Counted from the stretch's first letter, positions 18,835 through 28,065 are shown. The stretch: 64,000 nucleotides of DNA from Burkholderia sp. OK233 (GCF_900230185.1 NZ_OCSR01000002.1:992001-1056000); one strand, 5' to 3'. Made by a program: numbers and translations. The notes: generated by a model from the letters alone, not told the origin.

Positions 18835-21800
18835 GACTTGCCCGGACACGTGAACGACTCCATTTGTCCCAAACGGAACGGGTTGTGCACCGAATCCGCG
18901 GTGAGTTCGACCTTGAATTGCTTGCCGTCCACCGCGAAGCTGGCGATCAGTTCCTCAGGTGCGTGACCCTGCTCGATGCGCGCGTGATCGAACAGCCGAT
19001 ACAGCGCCCAAGGCCCATCCGCCACCCATCCATCGGTTGCACCCGACTGCTCGATGACCTGCAGCCGAACCTGGTTGCTGCCTCCCGATGCCGGCCATTG
19101 CACGGTGACCGGCGCTTGCGGACCGTGCGCGTAGCGCACGCTCTGGCCGCCCACATCGAGCGCCCACTCAGATATCGCCGGGTCCATGTCCAGCGGCTTG
19201 ATCTGCACCTTCACGCCGGGATCGTGAGCGCCGCCGGCAAAGAACACATCGCGGATCACGGCCGCCTTCTCGAACGACGCGAGAAACGGCGCCGCATTTC
19301 CCTCTGCATTGCCATTACCCGGCGCCGTATTGAAACGCCACGGACGCGTGGTCGTGTCGACTTGACCCTGCAGGTTCTTGCGGAAGAAGTCGTCCATCAG
19401 TCCGGACGGTGCGAATAGCTGCGCGAAGTCGCCAAGCGCGACATCGCGCGAGGAGCCGTGCGAAAACGGATAGCGCCCAGCGATCGCCTGACGGCAAAAG
19501 TCGCCAATGTCGGACGACGCGCTGCGCGCGATATTGCGCTGCGCGAGCGACGCCACGCTGCCGTTCGCGGCATCGGCGAGGTCGCCGAGCATCTGCCTGA
19601 ACGGTGCGGGCATGCGGCCGGCCTGGGCGCGCACCTTGTCCGGCACATCGGACGGCGGTGGCATCCCGCCGCTGCGCAACGCGGAGTCGGTCGCGCTCAG
19701 GTACGTGTAAAGCTCGTCGATCAGTTTCAGCGCGGCGTCGATCGGCGCGGAATCCTGCCGTTCGCTGCTATGCGCGAACTGTCGCAAGCCGGCAAAGTGG
19801 TTGTCGACCACGGCCTCCGGCTTGTCGGTGGACACCGCCGCGCCGTCGCTAGCCGGCGCGTCCGCGAAGATTCCGGCCAGCGCGTGGCGTGCGCTCTCCA
19901 CCTTGTCCTGTGCGCGGTCAGCGAGTCCCGCGCCGGCCGTGCCCGCGTCACTGCGGGTCAGCGCAGTCTGGCGCGCGGCTGCATCGATGAGCCGTGTCAG
20001 CGGCGAATCTGGCGCCGACAGCACCCGCGCGGCCTGAATGCTCTGCGCCAGCGAATCGCCGGTTTGCAAGCGGATGTCGCCCAGATACGCGTCCCACTCG
20101 CGCACGTAGTCGTTCAGGTAGAGCGAGCGGATATCGCGTGACCACGACTCCTCCGCGGCGCGATTCGGCACTTCGGATTCTTTCAGATTGAGCACCCACT
20201 TTTCTTCCGCCGCGAACGCATCGATCGAATCGTCCAGCCGCTTGTCGAAGACGTCCCAGTAGCCTCGATACGTGTACAGCCCGGGCAGCCCGTCGTTCAG
20301 GCTCTGGCCGCTCGCTCGCCGGAACACCAGCGCGGCCGACGGTCCCGCGGCATGCGCGACGTCGAAGCCATACGACGCGGTGCTGGTCCGCAGCGTGTGC
20401 GTGAGCTGCGCATAGAGCCGTTGCGCGAAGGTGAGCCGCTGCAACCTGTCACGCGTATCGGCGACGAGCCGCTCGTCCATCGCGAACGGCGACAGTACGA
20501 CACGATCCGCGAACAGGCTGGCCAGATGGGCGCTCAACGCCGCACGTTGCGCGGCGGTCAGCGGACGGGGCGACGTGCGCTCGAATTCGAGGTCGAGCAC
20601 GGCCTGCACGAAGGCGGGGTCGTAGTGCGCGCTGTCGTATAGCATCAGATAGGCCTTGAGCGCTGCATAGGCGAACGCGGGATCGTCCTGACGCGCGTCC
20701 CGCAGTGTCTGTTCGAGACGCCGTGCCGCGAGCGGCAGCAGCAGTTCGTCAAGCGCGCGGTGATAGACGCCGCTCGCCGCTGCCTGCGTCTTGTCGCCCT
20801 GAAAGAGCCCCCAGCGATACGCCAGCGGCGGCGACGAGGGATCGACGCGATCGGTTCGCGCCAATCCCCTCAGTTCGTCGAGCACCGGCAGCACCTGCCC
20901 CATGCCGGCGGCATCGGTAATCGACGTGCGCTGCAACTGCCTGTCGAGTACGCTCACGCGCTCACTCATCTGCTGGAGATAATCGCTGTTGTTCGCGTAG
21001 CTGCGTATCCACAGCGCAAGCGCGACGCACAGCAACACGGCCGCCGCGCCATAGCCCACGACGGTTAGCACCCGTTGCCGCCTATGCCACCGCAGGTTCA
21101 TGCCGGCGAGCGAGGTCTCGCTGAAGATGAGCGCCTGCAGCAGATCTTTCAGGAAGAAACTGCGCCCGTTCGCCCCGCTGTGAGTGGCCGGCGGTACCCC
21201 CTCGATCTGCAGAAACCGCTTGATGCCACCCATCACGCGGTCGAACACCGTGCCTTCCTGGGTCCCGCTCGTCAGATAGACGCCGCGCAACAGCGGAAGT
21301 GAGTCGAACTTCGACTGCGAGAACACCTCTCCGATCAGTTGTCCGAGCACGTCTTGAAGCAGCGCGAACTGCTGCGGCAACGAATAGATCAACTCACGCT
21401 GGCGCACGTCGGATTCAGCTGCCAGCAGCTCCGGCAGCGCGTCGTTCAGGCGCCGGTGCAGCAACTGGTACTCGCGATCGAACGCCGCGCGCAGATCGAA
21501 GTCCGGCTTGTGGGTGTCGTCGAGCCGGAAAGTGAAGCCCCAAACCTGAGCCCGTTGCGCGCGTCCGAGCGCGGCGAAATACTCGGCGAAACCGGCCAGC
21601 AGGTCAGCCTTGGTCACCAGCACGTAGACGGGAAACTGGATGCCCAGTTGTTCGCGCAATTCCTGAAGCCGCTTGCGCAGCGACATTGCGTGCTCGGTGC
21701 GCTGCGCATTGGAGGCGCCGAGCAGGTCCGCGACGCTGATCGTCAACAGCGCGCCATTGAGCGGCTGGCGGGGCCGATACTTCCTTAGCAGGCCGACGAA

Positions 21801-22469
21801 ACCCCGCCACTCCTGCTCGTCCAGCACGCGGTTGCTCTCGTGCGTGGTGTAGCGTCCGGCCGTGTCGATCAGCACCGCTTCGTTGGTGAACCACCAATCG
21901 CAATGCCGCGTGCCGCCGACGCCTCGAATCGCGGCACGGCCGAACTGCTCGGCCAGCGGAAAACTCAGCCCCGAGTTGACCAGTGCCGTGGTCTTGCCCG
22001 AACCGGGTGCGCCGATAAAGACGTACCACGGCAACTGATACAGGTAGCGCGGCGAAAAACGTTCGATCCAGCCGGCAAGCCCTGCTCGTGCGCGCTCGCC
22101 GGAGGTGAGGCGCATGCTTTTCAATAGTGCTGCGGCTTCGTTGAAGCGGTGGTGCAATTCGGCCAGATGAGCGGGATCCGCGCTTTGATCGGCCGGCGCG
22201 GGCTCGCTCGCGCGCAACTGATTCAGCAGCTGGGCGTTCAGATGCGCCGCGCGCCAGCGGCGGTATGCAATGCGCAGGCCCCAGGCGGCGAATAGCGCAC
22301 AGATCAGCAGCGCGCGCGCACCAGTCGATTCGAGCGGACGCCACGTGTCGAAGGCGATGAGCGGTCCGGCAACCCAGATGAGCACGGCAACCGCGACGAA
22401 CCCGACGAACACCCAGAAAGATCGCGCGAGAAACGGCCGGGACGGCAGTGATGAAGCGAACGAGCTCAT
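18831..22469 (-). CDS. tssM: T6SS inner-membrane protein TssM (IcmF)
   Basis: A 1212-residue core component of the membrane complex. Two membrane segments lie at the N-terminus (about residues 17-38 and 51-66) and a third near residue 455. A Walker A motif GAPGSGKT (153-160) opens the cytoplasmic NTPase-like domain, with DTAGRYT as the following switch region. The long periplasmic part ends with the IcmF C-terminal domain (QVRLQVIEQSGATDGWVADGPWALYRLFD). The start overlaps the tssL stop as ATGA. Length is typical for TssM proteins. Confidence 0.96.
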   Translation of the reverse strand: MSSFASSLPSRPFLARSFWVFVGFVAVAVLIWVAGPLIAFDTWRPLESTGARALLICALFAAWGLRIAYRRWRAAHLNAQLLNQLRASEPAPADQSADPAHLAELHHRFNEAAALLKSMRLTSGERARAGLAGWIERFSPRYLYQLPWYVFIGAPGSGKTTALVNSGLSFPLAEQFGRAAIRGVGGTRHCDWWFTNEAVLIDTAGRYTTHESNRVLDEQEWRGFVGLLRKYRPRQPLNGALLTISVADLLGASNAQRTEHAMSLRKRLQELREQLGIQFPVYVLVTKADLLAGFAEYFAALGRAQRAQVWGFTFRLDDTHKPDFDLRAAFDREYQLLHRRLNDALPELLAAESDVRQRELIYSLPQQFALLQDVLGQLIGEVFSQSKFDSLPLLRGVYLTSGTQEGTVFDRVMGGIKRFLQIEGVPPATHSGANGRSFFLKDLLQALIFSETSLAGMNLRWHRRQRVLTVVGYGAAAVLLCVALALWIRSYANNSDYLQQMSERVSVLDRQLQRTSITDAAGMGQVLPVLDELRGLARTDRVDPSSPPLAYRWGLFQGDKTQAAASGVYHRALDELLLPLAARRLEQTLRDARQDDPAFAYAALKAYLMLYDSAHYDPAFVQAVLDLEFERTSPRPLTAAQRAALSAHLASLFADRVVLSPFAMDERLVADTRDRLQRLTFAQRLYAQLTHTLRTSTASYGFDVAHAAGPSAALVFRRASGQSLNDGLPGLYTYRGYWDVFDKRLDDSIDAFAAEEKWVLNLKESEVPNRAAEESWSRDIRSLYLNDYVREWDAYLGDIRLQTGDSLAQSIQAARVLSAPDSPLTRLIDAAARQTALTRSDAGTAGAGLADRAQDKVESARHALAGIFADAPASDGAAVSTDKPEAVVDNHFAGLRQFAHSSERQDSAPIDAALKLIDELYTYLSATDSALRSGGMPPPSDVPDKVRAQAGRMPAPFRQMLGDLADAANGSVASLAQRNIARSASSDIGDFCRQAIAGRYPFSHGSSRDVALGDFAQLFAPSGLMDDFFRKNLQGQVDTTTRPWRFNTAPGNGNAEGNAAPFLASFEKAAVIRDVFFAGGAHDPGVKVQIKPLDMDPAISEWALDVGGQSVRYAHGPQAPVTVQWPASGGSNQVRLQVIEQSGATDGWVADGPWALYRLFDHARIEQGHAPEELIASFAVDGKQFKVELTADSVHNPFRLGQMESFTCPGKS

Positions 22470-23791
22470 GGCGTCCCCTGCGCGGAGGACGCTGCGTGCG
22501 CAGGCGCCGTCAGCAACGTTATCTCGACGCGCCGGTTGCGCGCGCGGTTGGCCGGCGTGTCGTTCGGGGCGACCGGGTCCATTTCGCCGCGTCCTTCCGC
22601 ACGGATACGGCCTGTTTGCGTCATGCGCGACGCGAGCATCTGCGCGACCGCCTGCGCGCGCGCCTGCGACAGGTCCCAGTTTGACGCGAAACGCGCGCTG
22701 CGCACCGGCACGTTGTCCGAGTAGCCCGCAACAACGATGTTGCCCGGCACATGCTCGAGCGCATCGGCCACTCGCACGAGCACCGGCGTATAGCGGTCGA
22801 TCACCGACGCCGAACCCGACTCGAACAGTCCGTCGCCGTGCAGCGTCACGACACTGCGCTCAGCGTCGTCGCGAACCGATACGAGCCCCGCACGCACTTC
22901 GGGATCGAGGAACCCTGCAAGACGCGGCGCGGCGGCGGGATGAACGGCCGCCGCCACGACCTGCTGCTGCAGATGCGGCACTCGGACGCGGTCGATCGCC
23001 GTGAACACTGCATCGGATCGCCGCGCGAGCGTCAGATCGAATGCGACAAACGCGCCGAATCCGATCAACCCGGCGACAGCGGCCCACGCCCAGACGGGCA
23101 CGGCCAGGCGGCGCGCACGTTCGGCGGGAATCTCGTCGCGCCAGTGCGGCGAGAGCGGTGCATCGTATTCGCCGCGCGCCTGGCGAATCAGCTGCGCGAC
23201 GCGGTGCATCAGCGTGTCGAGCTGGGCACGGCCGTTGTCGAGCACACGGTAGCGCCCCTCGAAGCCGAGCGCGAGACAGTAGTACAGCAGTTCGATCAGA
23301 TCGAGGTGTTGCTGCGGCTGTTGCGAAAGACGTGCGAGCACCTGGAAGAATTTCTCGCCGCCCCAGGTTTCGGTATGGAAGGCAACCAGCAGGCTGTCGG
23401 CCGACCACGCGCCGCCGCCACCCCACGGCGTCAGCGACGCCGCCTCGTCGAGCGCGGTGCACAGGCAATAGCGCGCCCCGACAATCACGTCGAGCGCGAT
23501 TCCCGCGCGTTGCGCGCGCGTTTCGAACTGCCGGACCTCCGATGCGAGATGCTCGCGCAACCATCGGGGATTCGGGTGATGCACGGTCCAGCGAATCTGC
23601 GGCACGAGGCTCAATATCGGATTGGCCGCCGCTACGAGCGGGTTGCTGCCGCTCGGCGCCACCCGCTCCGGCAGCGGCCCGCCATAAGCCGTGCCCGCAC
23701 CGGCTGCATCGGACATTGGCGGCGCGCCGCCCGGGTTCGGATGCACGAAGCCGCCGGGCGTGCCTGCAACTGCATCATTCCAGTGATTCAT
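22466..23791 (-). CDS. tssL: T6SS inner-membrane protein TssL with OmpA-like C-terminal domain
   Basis: A 441-residue DotU-family protein. The cytoplasmic part (to about residue 230) carries the DotU segments ARYCLCTALDEA, WGGEKFFQVL and LIELLYYCLALGFEGRYR. One membrane helix follows (VPVWAWAAVAGLIGFGAFVAF, about 231-251). Residues 315-435 form an OmpA-like peptidoglycan-binding domain (FESGSASV...VAGYSDNVPV...NWDLSQARA...NRRVEI). This is the extended TssL class, which anchors the membrane complex to the cell wall without a separate TagL. The start at MNHWNDAVAG was preferred because the 54 upstream codons overlap tssK and lack similarity. Confidence 0.95.
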   Translation of the reverse strand: MNHWNDAVAGTPGGFVHPNPGGAPPMSDAAGAGTAYGGPLPERVAPSGSNPLVAAANPILSLVPQIRWTVHHPNPRWLREHLASEVRQFETRAQRAGIALDVIVGARYCLCTALDEAASLTPWGGGGAWSADSLLVAFHTETWGGEKFFQVLARLSQQPQQHLDLIELLYYCLALGFEGRYRVLDNGRAQLDTLMHRVAQLIRQARGEYDAPLSPHWRDEIPAERARRLAVPVWAWAAVAGLIGFGAFVAFDLTLARRSDAVFTAIDRVRVPHLQQQVVAAAVHPAAAPRLAGFLDPEVRAGLVSVRDDAERSVVTLHGDGLFESGSASVIDRYTPVLVRVADALEHVPGNIVVAGYSDNVPVRSARFASNWDLSQARAQAVAQMLASRMTQTGRIRAEGRGEMDPVAPNDTPANRARNRRVEITLLTAPAHAASSAQGTP

Positions 23792-23825
23792 GAGTCGTTT
23801 CCGTCCGTCATCCGCCTGGTCCGCA

Positions 23826-25193
23826 TCACCCGCGGATCGCCCAGAAAGCCATGGACAATCCAGGAAACTCGCCCGCAAGATGAAGCGCGAGCCCGCCTGA
23901 ACGGTCGAGTTGCCGCCACAGATCGCCGCTCTTGTCGAGCTCGAAGTACGCATAGCCCGCGTGATACGGAATCTGCCGCGGCGCGACCGGCAACGCGCGC
24001 ACGCCGATGCCCGGCAATTGCAGCTGCATGAGATCGCGGATCCGTTCGACGGGTCCGAGCTTCACTTGTGCGGGAAAGCGCGTGTGCAAGACATCTGCCG
24101 GCACGTCCGCGTGCACCGCGAGCACAAATCCGGCATCGCGCATCAATTCGGTATCCGACATGATTGCCACGCGCACGCCGTTGCCCGCATCCTTCAACTC
24201 GATCTGGATCGCGTTCTGCTCGAGCATGGTCGCGAGCGAGCGGCGCAGCTCGTTCATCAGCTCGCCGAACGTCGTGCTCAGGTCGTCGTGGTCGTAACGG
24301 GGAAGCACCTGCGGACTGTGCGTGCTGGACGTGAACGTGCTGAGATCGCACGCGAGCTTGAGCCAGTCGCGGTACAACGTTTCCGGATGAATCGCAACCG
24401 GCTGCTGCGCATGCCACGTCACGGCGACGTAGCGGTTGATCAGCTCAAGCAGCAGAAAATCCGCCACTTCGCCCACCCCGGAACGGCCCGGCTGCGTCAG
24501 GCGGCTCGCCAACGCTTCGCCACGCTGCGTGAGCAGCCGGTGCAATTCGCTCATGTAACTGGCCAGCACCGGGCTCGTTTGCGCCGCCAGCATCGGCGGA
24601 ATGTAGCCGGCGTCGGCAATCACGCGACGGTCCACGCGGCGCTCGACAATGCGCATCACCCCCATCGCCTGCCAGTCGGACGAGAGCTCCGATTCCGCCA
24701 TCAGCCGCAAATGCAACTTGCCGATCTGTATCAGTGCCGGACCGAGTCCGATCGTATTCACGTCGGCGACCTCGGTCTCCGTGGCAACGTAACGCGACAA
24801 GGGCGACGCACTATTCTCGTCGAAGGAGATCTGCGCACTGTCGCCGCGCCACGTCGGCACCGCGAGCATGATCGTTTCGTTCGTCACGTCGGTGCGGATA
24901 TCGAGCGGCGCCGGAGCGTCGCTGCCGGCAAAATCGAACGGCGTGCCGTCCGGCATCACGCCCGATGCGGCGAGCAGTACGACCTTGCCCTGGGCAAGCG
25001 CCTCGGTGTCGATGTCGAGCGTGCTAAACCCCCAGAACAGACCCTGAACGGGCAGGCAGCGCAGTTGCACATAGCGTTCAAAATGCCGTTCGAGCTGCTG
25101 GAAATGCTGCGGCCTCAGGAACATGCCCTCGGACCAGACGACGCGGTGGCGCAGCGCCGCACCTGCCCTCGGCGGCAAATCGATCGTGCTCAT
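23826..25193 (-). CDS. tssK: T6SS baseplate adaptor TssK
   Basis: A 455-residue protein that links the baseplate to the TssJLM membrane complex. It opens with the family signature VVWSEGMFLRPQHFQQLERH, and contains LPVQGLFWGFSTLDID and a C-terminal YHAGYAYFELDKSGDLWRQL. Length is normal. Its ATG overlaps the tssJ stop (ATGA) and it ends 34 bases before tssL. Confidence 0.97.
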   Translation of the reverse strand: MSTIDLPPRAGAALRHRVVWSEGMFLRPQHFQQLERHFERYVQLRCLPVQGLFWGFSTLDIDTEALAQGKVVLLAASGVMPDGTPFDFAGSDAPAPLDIRTDVTNETIMLAVPTWRGDSAQISFDENSASPLSRYVATETEVADVNTIGLGPALIQIGKLHLRLMAESELSSDWQAMGVMRIVERRVDRRVIADAGYIPPMLAAQTSPVLASYMSELHRLLTQRGEALASRLTQPGRSGVGEVADFLLLELINRYVAVTWHAQQPVAIHPETLYRDWLKLACDLSTFTSSTHSPQVLPRYDHDDLSTTFGELMNELRRSLATMLEQNAIQIELKDAGNGVRVAIMSDTELMRDAGFVLAVHADVPADVLHTRFPAQVKLGPVERIRDLMQLQLPGIGVRALPVAPRQIPYHAGYAYFELDKSGDLWRQLDRSGGLALHLAGEFPGLSMAFWAIRG

Positions 25194-25726
25194 CGGTTTG
25201 CCCCCGTCTGGTCGACGATTTGCATTCCGCCGTTCTTCACCGCAATCGAAAGCCGGATTTCTCCCGGCGAGGTCTGCCAGAATTTCAGTAGATTTGTTTC
25301 TTTGGCAGCGGGCAGTGGCACGATTAATTTCCAGCGATTGCGCTCGAGCGCGCGATAGCCCGCGACCACACCGACACTGCGGGCATCGAGGTCGCCCGTA
25401 TAACGGACCGTGCGCGACTCGCCAGGACGCAGGATCAATCGGTCCACGCCCAATAGTTCACCGGCCAGTGTGCTTTGCGTCTTGCTCTGAAGCGAAAAGA
25501 AATCGGCTCCATCGAAACTCGCGGCCGACTTGAGCCGGAATATCTGCAAAACAATCGGCGACGGCCTTGCATTTCCATCCGGGTTCACGTCGGGCGCCAC
25601 CTCAAAGGAAATCGCGTACGGTATCGGCAATGATTTGTCCGTTGCCGCGCAACTGCTCAGCAGCACACCGGTCAGCACGATTCCCATCAGCGGCCAATGC
25701 GTCTGTTTCATCGACACTTGCATCAT
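25190..25726 (-). CDS. tssJ: T6SS outer-membrane lipoprotein TssJ
   Basis: A lipoprotein of about 178 residues. A signal peptide (PLMGIVLTGVLL) ends in the lipobox LSSC, so the mature protein starts at that cysteine and is anchored in the outer membrane. The core segments NARPSPIVLQIFRLKS, LILRPGESRTV and VGVVAGYRALERNRWK are typical of TssJ, which contacts the periplasmic end of TssM. Three nearby starts are possible: adjacent ATGs at 25726 and 25723, close to a GAGAG sequence, and one at 25711. It is the first gene of the minus-strand T6SS operon. Confidence 0.94.
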   Translation of the reverse strand: MMQVSMKQTHWPLMGIVLTGVLLSSCAATDKSLPIPYAISFEVAPDVNPDGNARPSPIVLQIFRLKSAASFDGADFFSLQSKTQSTLAGELLGVDRLILRPGESRTVRYTGDLDARSVGVVAGYRALERNRWKLIVPLPAAKETNLLKFWQTSPGEIRLSIAVKNGGMQIVDQTGANR

Positions 25727-25760
25727 CTCTCTCGCGTTCGTCAGAACGGCATAGCTGTGC

Positions 25761-25836
25761 AGCGGGCTTTCGCGCCGATACCTGGAGGGTTTTCTACCTG
25801 TCTGGTCCACCGATAGAAGCCCGCTTGACAGCGGGC
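25761..25836 (-). promoter_or_regulatory. Two mutually exclusive hairpins upstream of tssJ
   Basis: Read on the minus strand, GCCCGCT (25836-25830) is followed after a four-base loop by AGCGGGCTT (25825-25817), and AAGCCCGCT lies further down at 25769-25761, 35 bases before tssJ. The central arm can pair perfectly with either flank: 7 bp upstream or 9 bp downstream. Such competing stems are common in attenuation leaders. Whether this DNA lies inside the tssJ transcript is unknown, so the role is speculative; the pairing itself is read from the sequence. Confidence 0.4.
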
Positions 25837-25996
25837 ATGGCTTCGCCGCGCACGACTTTTTGCGGTCACGCATGCATAGCCAAATACTGTTATTTAGCGT
25901 AATTCACAGTTCAACTAAATAGCAATATCTGGTTTACCATTATTAAAAAATAGATACGTGAATCGTTCTTCTAATTACTTTTTAATTTCCTAAATC

Positions 25997-26012
25997 TGGC
26001 ATGAATTTAGCT
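25997..26012 (+). promoter_or_regulatory. Sigma-54-like promoter element
   Basis: TGGCATGAATTTAGCT has the invariant GG and GC separated by exactly ten bases, as in the -24/-12 elements recognised by RpoN, but the -12 box reads TAGC instead of TTGC. It points toward the lipoprotein-tagH-pppA operon and would place transcription start near 26023, about 205 bases before the first gene. Many T6SS clusters are RpoN-dependent, which makes it plausible; a chance match in AT-rich DNA is not excluded. Confidence 0.35.
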
Positions 26013-26041
26013 AAAACTTTATCGCCAATAACCTACGAATT

Positions 26042-26081
26042 TTCACAATTGCAATCTGGCAATTGCGAGATATATTGTGAA
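26042..26081. promoter_or_regulatory. Nested inverted repeats, candidate operator
   Basis: An outer dyad TTCACAAT...ATTGTGAA (arms near 26042-26049 and 26074-26081) partly overlaps an inner dyad CAATTGC-N6-GCAATTG (near 26046-26065). Both are perfect. The location in the middle of the divergent T6SS spacer, downstream of the sigma-54-like element, suggests binding of a dimeric regulator. I cannot name the protein. Confidence 0.4.
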
Positions 26082-26229
26082 GAGCGGCCTGCCGCACGCA
26101 TCAGCAACGCGCTATGTCAAATAGATAACGCCCCATTCATTTCATGAAAAAACTACCTGTCGTTCTTCGAAATGATGAAAAAATGCCTGATTCGGATAAC
26201 ACCCGATTTTCCATTTGTGACGTGACCCC

Positions 26230-26625
26230 ATGAGGCTCAGTGGCGTTGTCGCTATCGTGTCGGTGTCCTCCATCTCCATCCTTGCCGGTTGCTCGAGCGT
26301 TTCGCCCCAGCAGCGTGCGGCCACCGAAACCGTTCAGAATGCGCGTAGCGCTTATTCGAGCGGCGATTACGCGCGCACGATCCAATTACTCAGTCATGCC
26401 AGTGAAATCGACCGGTCGGATAGCGCCACGCAAATCGAGGCTCACAAGCTCATGGCGTTCAGCTATTGCGTCACCAGCAAGTTATCGGCATGCCGTGCCG
26501 AGTTCCGAAAGATCCTCGATATTGATCCGCGCTTCGAGTTGTCCGCAGCAGAACGCGGGCATCCGATCTGGGGCCCGGCATTCGAAGCAGCGCGTCGGCA
26601 ACATGCGGCCGCGTCATCGTCATAG
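26230..26625 (+). CDS. T6SS-associated lipoprotein, TssQ-like
   Basis: A 131-residue lipoprotein. A signal peptide ends in the lipobox LAGC at residues 19-22 (GVVAIVSVSSISILAGC), and mature residues 25-110 form TPR-like helices (SAYSSGDYARTIQLLSHA). The C-terminal ELSAAERGHPIWGPAFEAAR resembles small lipoproteins annotated as TssQ in Burkholderia-type T6SS clusters. The job of this protein is not well defined; the likely place is the inner face of the outer membrane next to TssJ. It is the first gene of the divergent operon and precedes tagH. Confidence 0.75.
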   Translation: MRLSGVVAIVSVSSISILAGCSSVSPQQRAATETVQNARSAYSSGDYARTIQLLSHASEIDRSDSATQIEAHKLMAFSYCVTSKLSACRAEFRKILDIDPRFELSAAERGHPIWGPAFEAARRQHAAASSS

Positions 26626-26676
26626 CGCAACGTGATACGCGCCGGGATATCCGCACAATCGAGTCAAGCGTCCATC

Positions 26677-28065
26677 ATGCAATTGACTGTTATTGAACAC
26701 GCCGGTCTGCCCATTCAACGCGGAACCACTGCGGTATTCAGGCCACCCGGCGGCACCATTGGCCGCAACGTAGACAATCATCTCGTGTTGCCGGACGAGA
26801 CGCGGCAGATTTCGCGGCTACAGGCGCTTCTGCAAATCGACGGCGATCGCTGCGTGCTCAAGAATCTCAGCAGCGTGTCGGTGGTCGAGGTCAACAGCAC
26901 ACCGTTGTCATGCGCGGACGAACACACGCTGAAGGCCGGTGATGCGATTCGCATCGGAACGTATCTGTTGCGCGCCGAGCGTGACAATGTGAATGTGGGT
27001 ACTGACGAGGCGCCGGCATCGGAGAGCCGCGACGATTTCTGGCATACGCTCGAATCGCGCTTCGGCGGCGGCACGCACCCAGGCGCTCAGCCAGGCGCGC
27101 GCGAACGGACCTCCCCTTCTGTATCGCGCGGCGGCAGCGACGCGGTTCAGCGCGCCGTCGCATTCGACGAACTGCGCAACGTTCCTTCCGATCCGCTTGA
27201 ATTGTTTGGTCCGGCCGACAGTACAGGCGACGCCCTGTTTGAACCGTCTCCGAGTAACCTCGCACAACCCGCGGCGCCGTTACCGCCGGCGGCGCCAGAC
27301 AGCCGCGATCGTAAATTCGGCGTGCGGAGCGCGGCATCGGACCATGCAGGCGAATGGACGCAGACGATACGCGCCCGCCCGCTTGTACCTGACACGCCGG
27401 ACACCGTGCGAGCCGTCGAGCAACCCGCCAGGAGCGATGGCGGACCTGCCGCGCCCCACCTTGACGTAGCGGCTCAGCCCCTGCTGATGGCATTTATGCG
27501 CGGCGCGGGTCTCGACACCACGAGTGACCAGTGGACGACCGATCAGCTCTACACCGCGGGGCAGTTGCTCGCGCTGTTCTCCAACGGCACCGTGAAGCTG
27601 CTTTCGTCGCGCAGCATTCTCAAGCGCGAAGTGAAAGCCGATATGACGATGCTTCTCGACCGTGAGAACAATCCGCTCAAGCTGCTTCCGGACGGTGGCG
27701 CAGTGCTCAGGCAGATGTTCGGCCTGCCTTTTCCAGGGTTCATGTCGCCACAAGGCGCAGTCAGCGACGCGTTCAACGATCTGCATGCGCATCAGATCGG
27801 CATGGTTGCCGGCATGCGCGCGGCGCTCACCGAACTACTCCGGCGTTTTGCTCCAGAACGGCTGGAACAGCGCACTCCGGTGCAGCAGTGGCTGGATCGT
27901 TATGTGCCGATGCGGCGCAAGGCCCGGCTATGGGATGAATACGTGAAGCTCCATCGCGACACGCTGCTCGCCGTTGAGGACGATTTCAGCGCTGTGTTCG
28001 GCAGTGCGTTTCTTGCCGCCTACGACGCGGAGGTCACCCAGTACCGCAATAGCTGCCGCGGCTGA
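26677..28065 (+). CDS. tagH: T6SS FHA-domain protein TagH
   Basis: A 462-residue cytoplasmic protein. Residues 10-100 form an FHA phosphothreonine-binding domain with GTIGRNVDNHLVLPD and the phospho-contacting ISRLQALL segment. A disordered Ala/Pro/Arg-rich linker follows. The C-terminal part from about residue 270 (LMAFMRGAGLD..., YTAGQLLALFSNGTVKLL) is the conserved type VI FHA domain. In the threonine-phosphorylation pathway the kinase PpkA phosphorylates this protein, which then promotes assembly. I chose MQLTVIEHAG as the start; an upstream ATG 15 codons earlier is open but lacks similarity. Confidence 0.93.
   Translation: MQLTVIEHAGLPIQRGTTAVFRPPGGTIGRNVDNHLVLPDETRQISRLQALLQIDGDRCVLKNLSSVSVVEVNSTPLSCADEHTLKAGDAIRIGTYLLRAERDNVNVGTDEAPASESRDDFWHTLESRFGGGTHPGAQPGARERTSPSVSRGGSDAVQRAVAFDELRNVPSDPLELFGPADSTGDALFEPSPSNLAQPAAPLPPAAPDSRDRKFGVRSAASDHAGEWTQTIRARPLVPDTPDTVRAVEQPARSDGGPAAPHLDVAAQPLLMAFMRGAGLDTTSDQWTTDQLYTAGQLLALFSNGTVKLLSSRSILKREVKADMTMLLDRENNPLKLLPDGGAVLRQMFGLPFPGFMSPQGAVSDAFNDLHAHQIGMVAGMRAALTELLRRFAPERLEQRTPVQQWLDRYVPMRRKARLWDEYVKLHRDTLLAVEDDFSAVFGSAFLAAYDAEVTQYRNSCRG

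Larger units (their letters stand above)
25727..26229. other. AT-rich divergent spacer between the two T6SS operons
   Basis: About 500 bases without a convincing gene. From about 25870 to 26150 the DNA is distinctly AT-rich compared with both flanks, as expected for a promoter and regulator-binding region serving two divergent operons. Short open frames here have no coding character. The sites I can support are listed separately: the hairpin pair, a sigma-54-like element and nested inverted repeats. Confidence 0.7.

Noticed and set aside
26137..26385. A minus-strand frame overlapping the TssQ-like lipoprotein gene.
   Set aside because: No family resemblance, and the opposite strand has a clear lipobox and domain.
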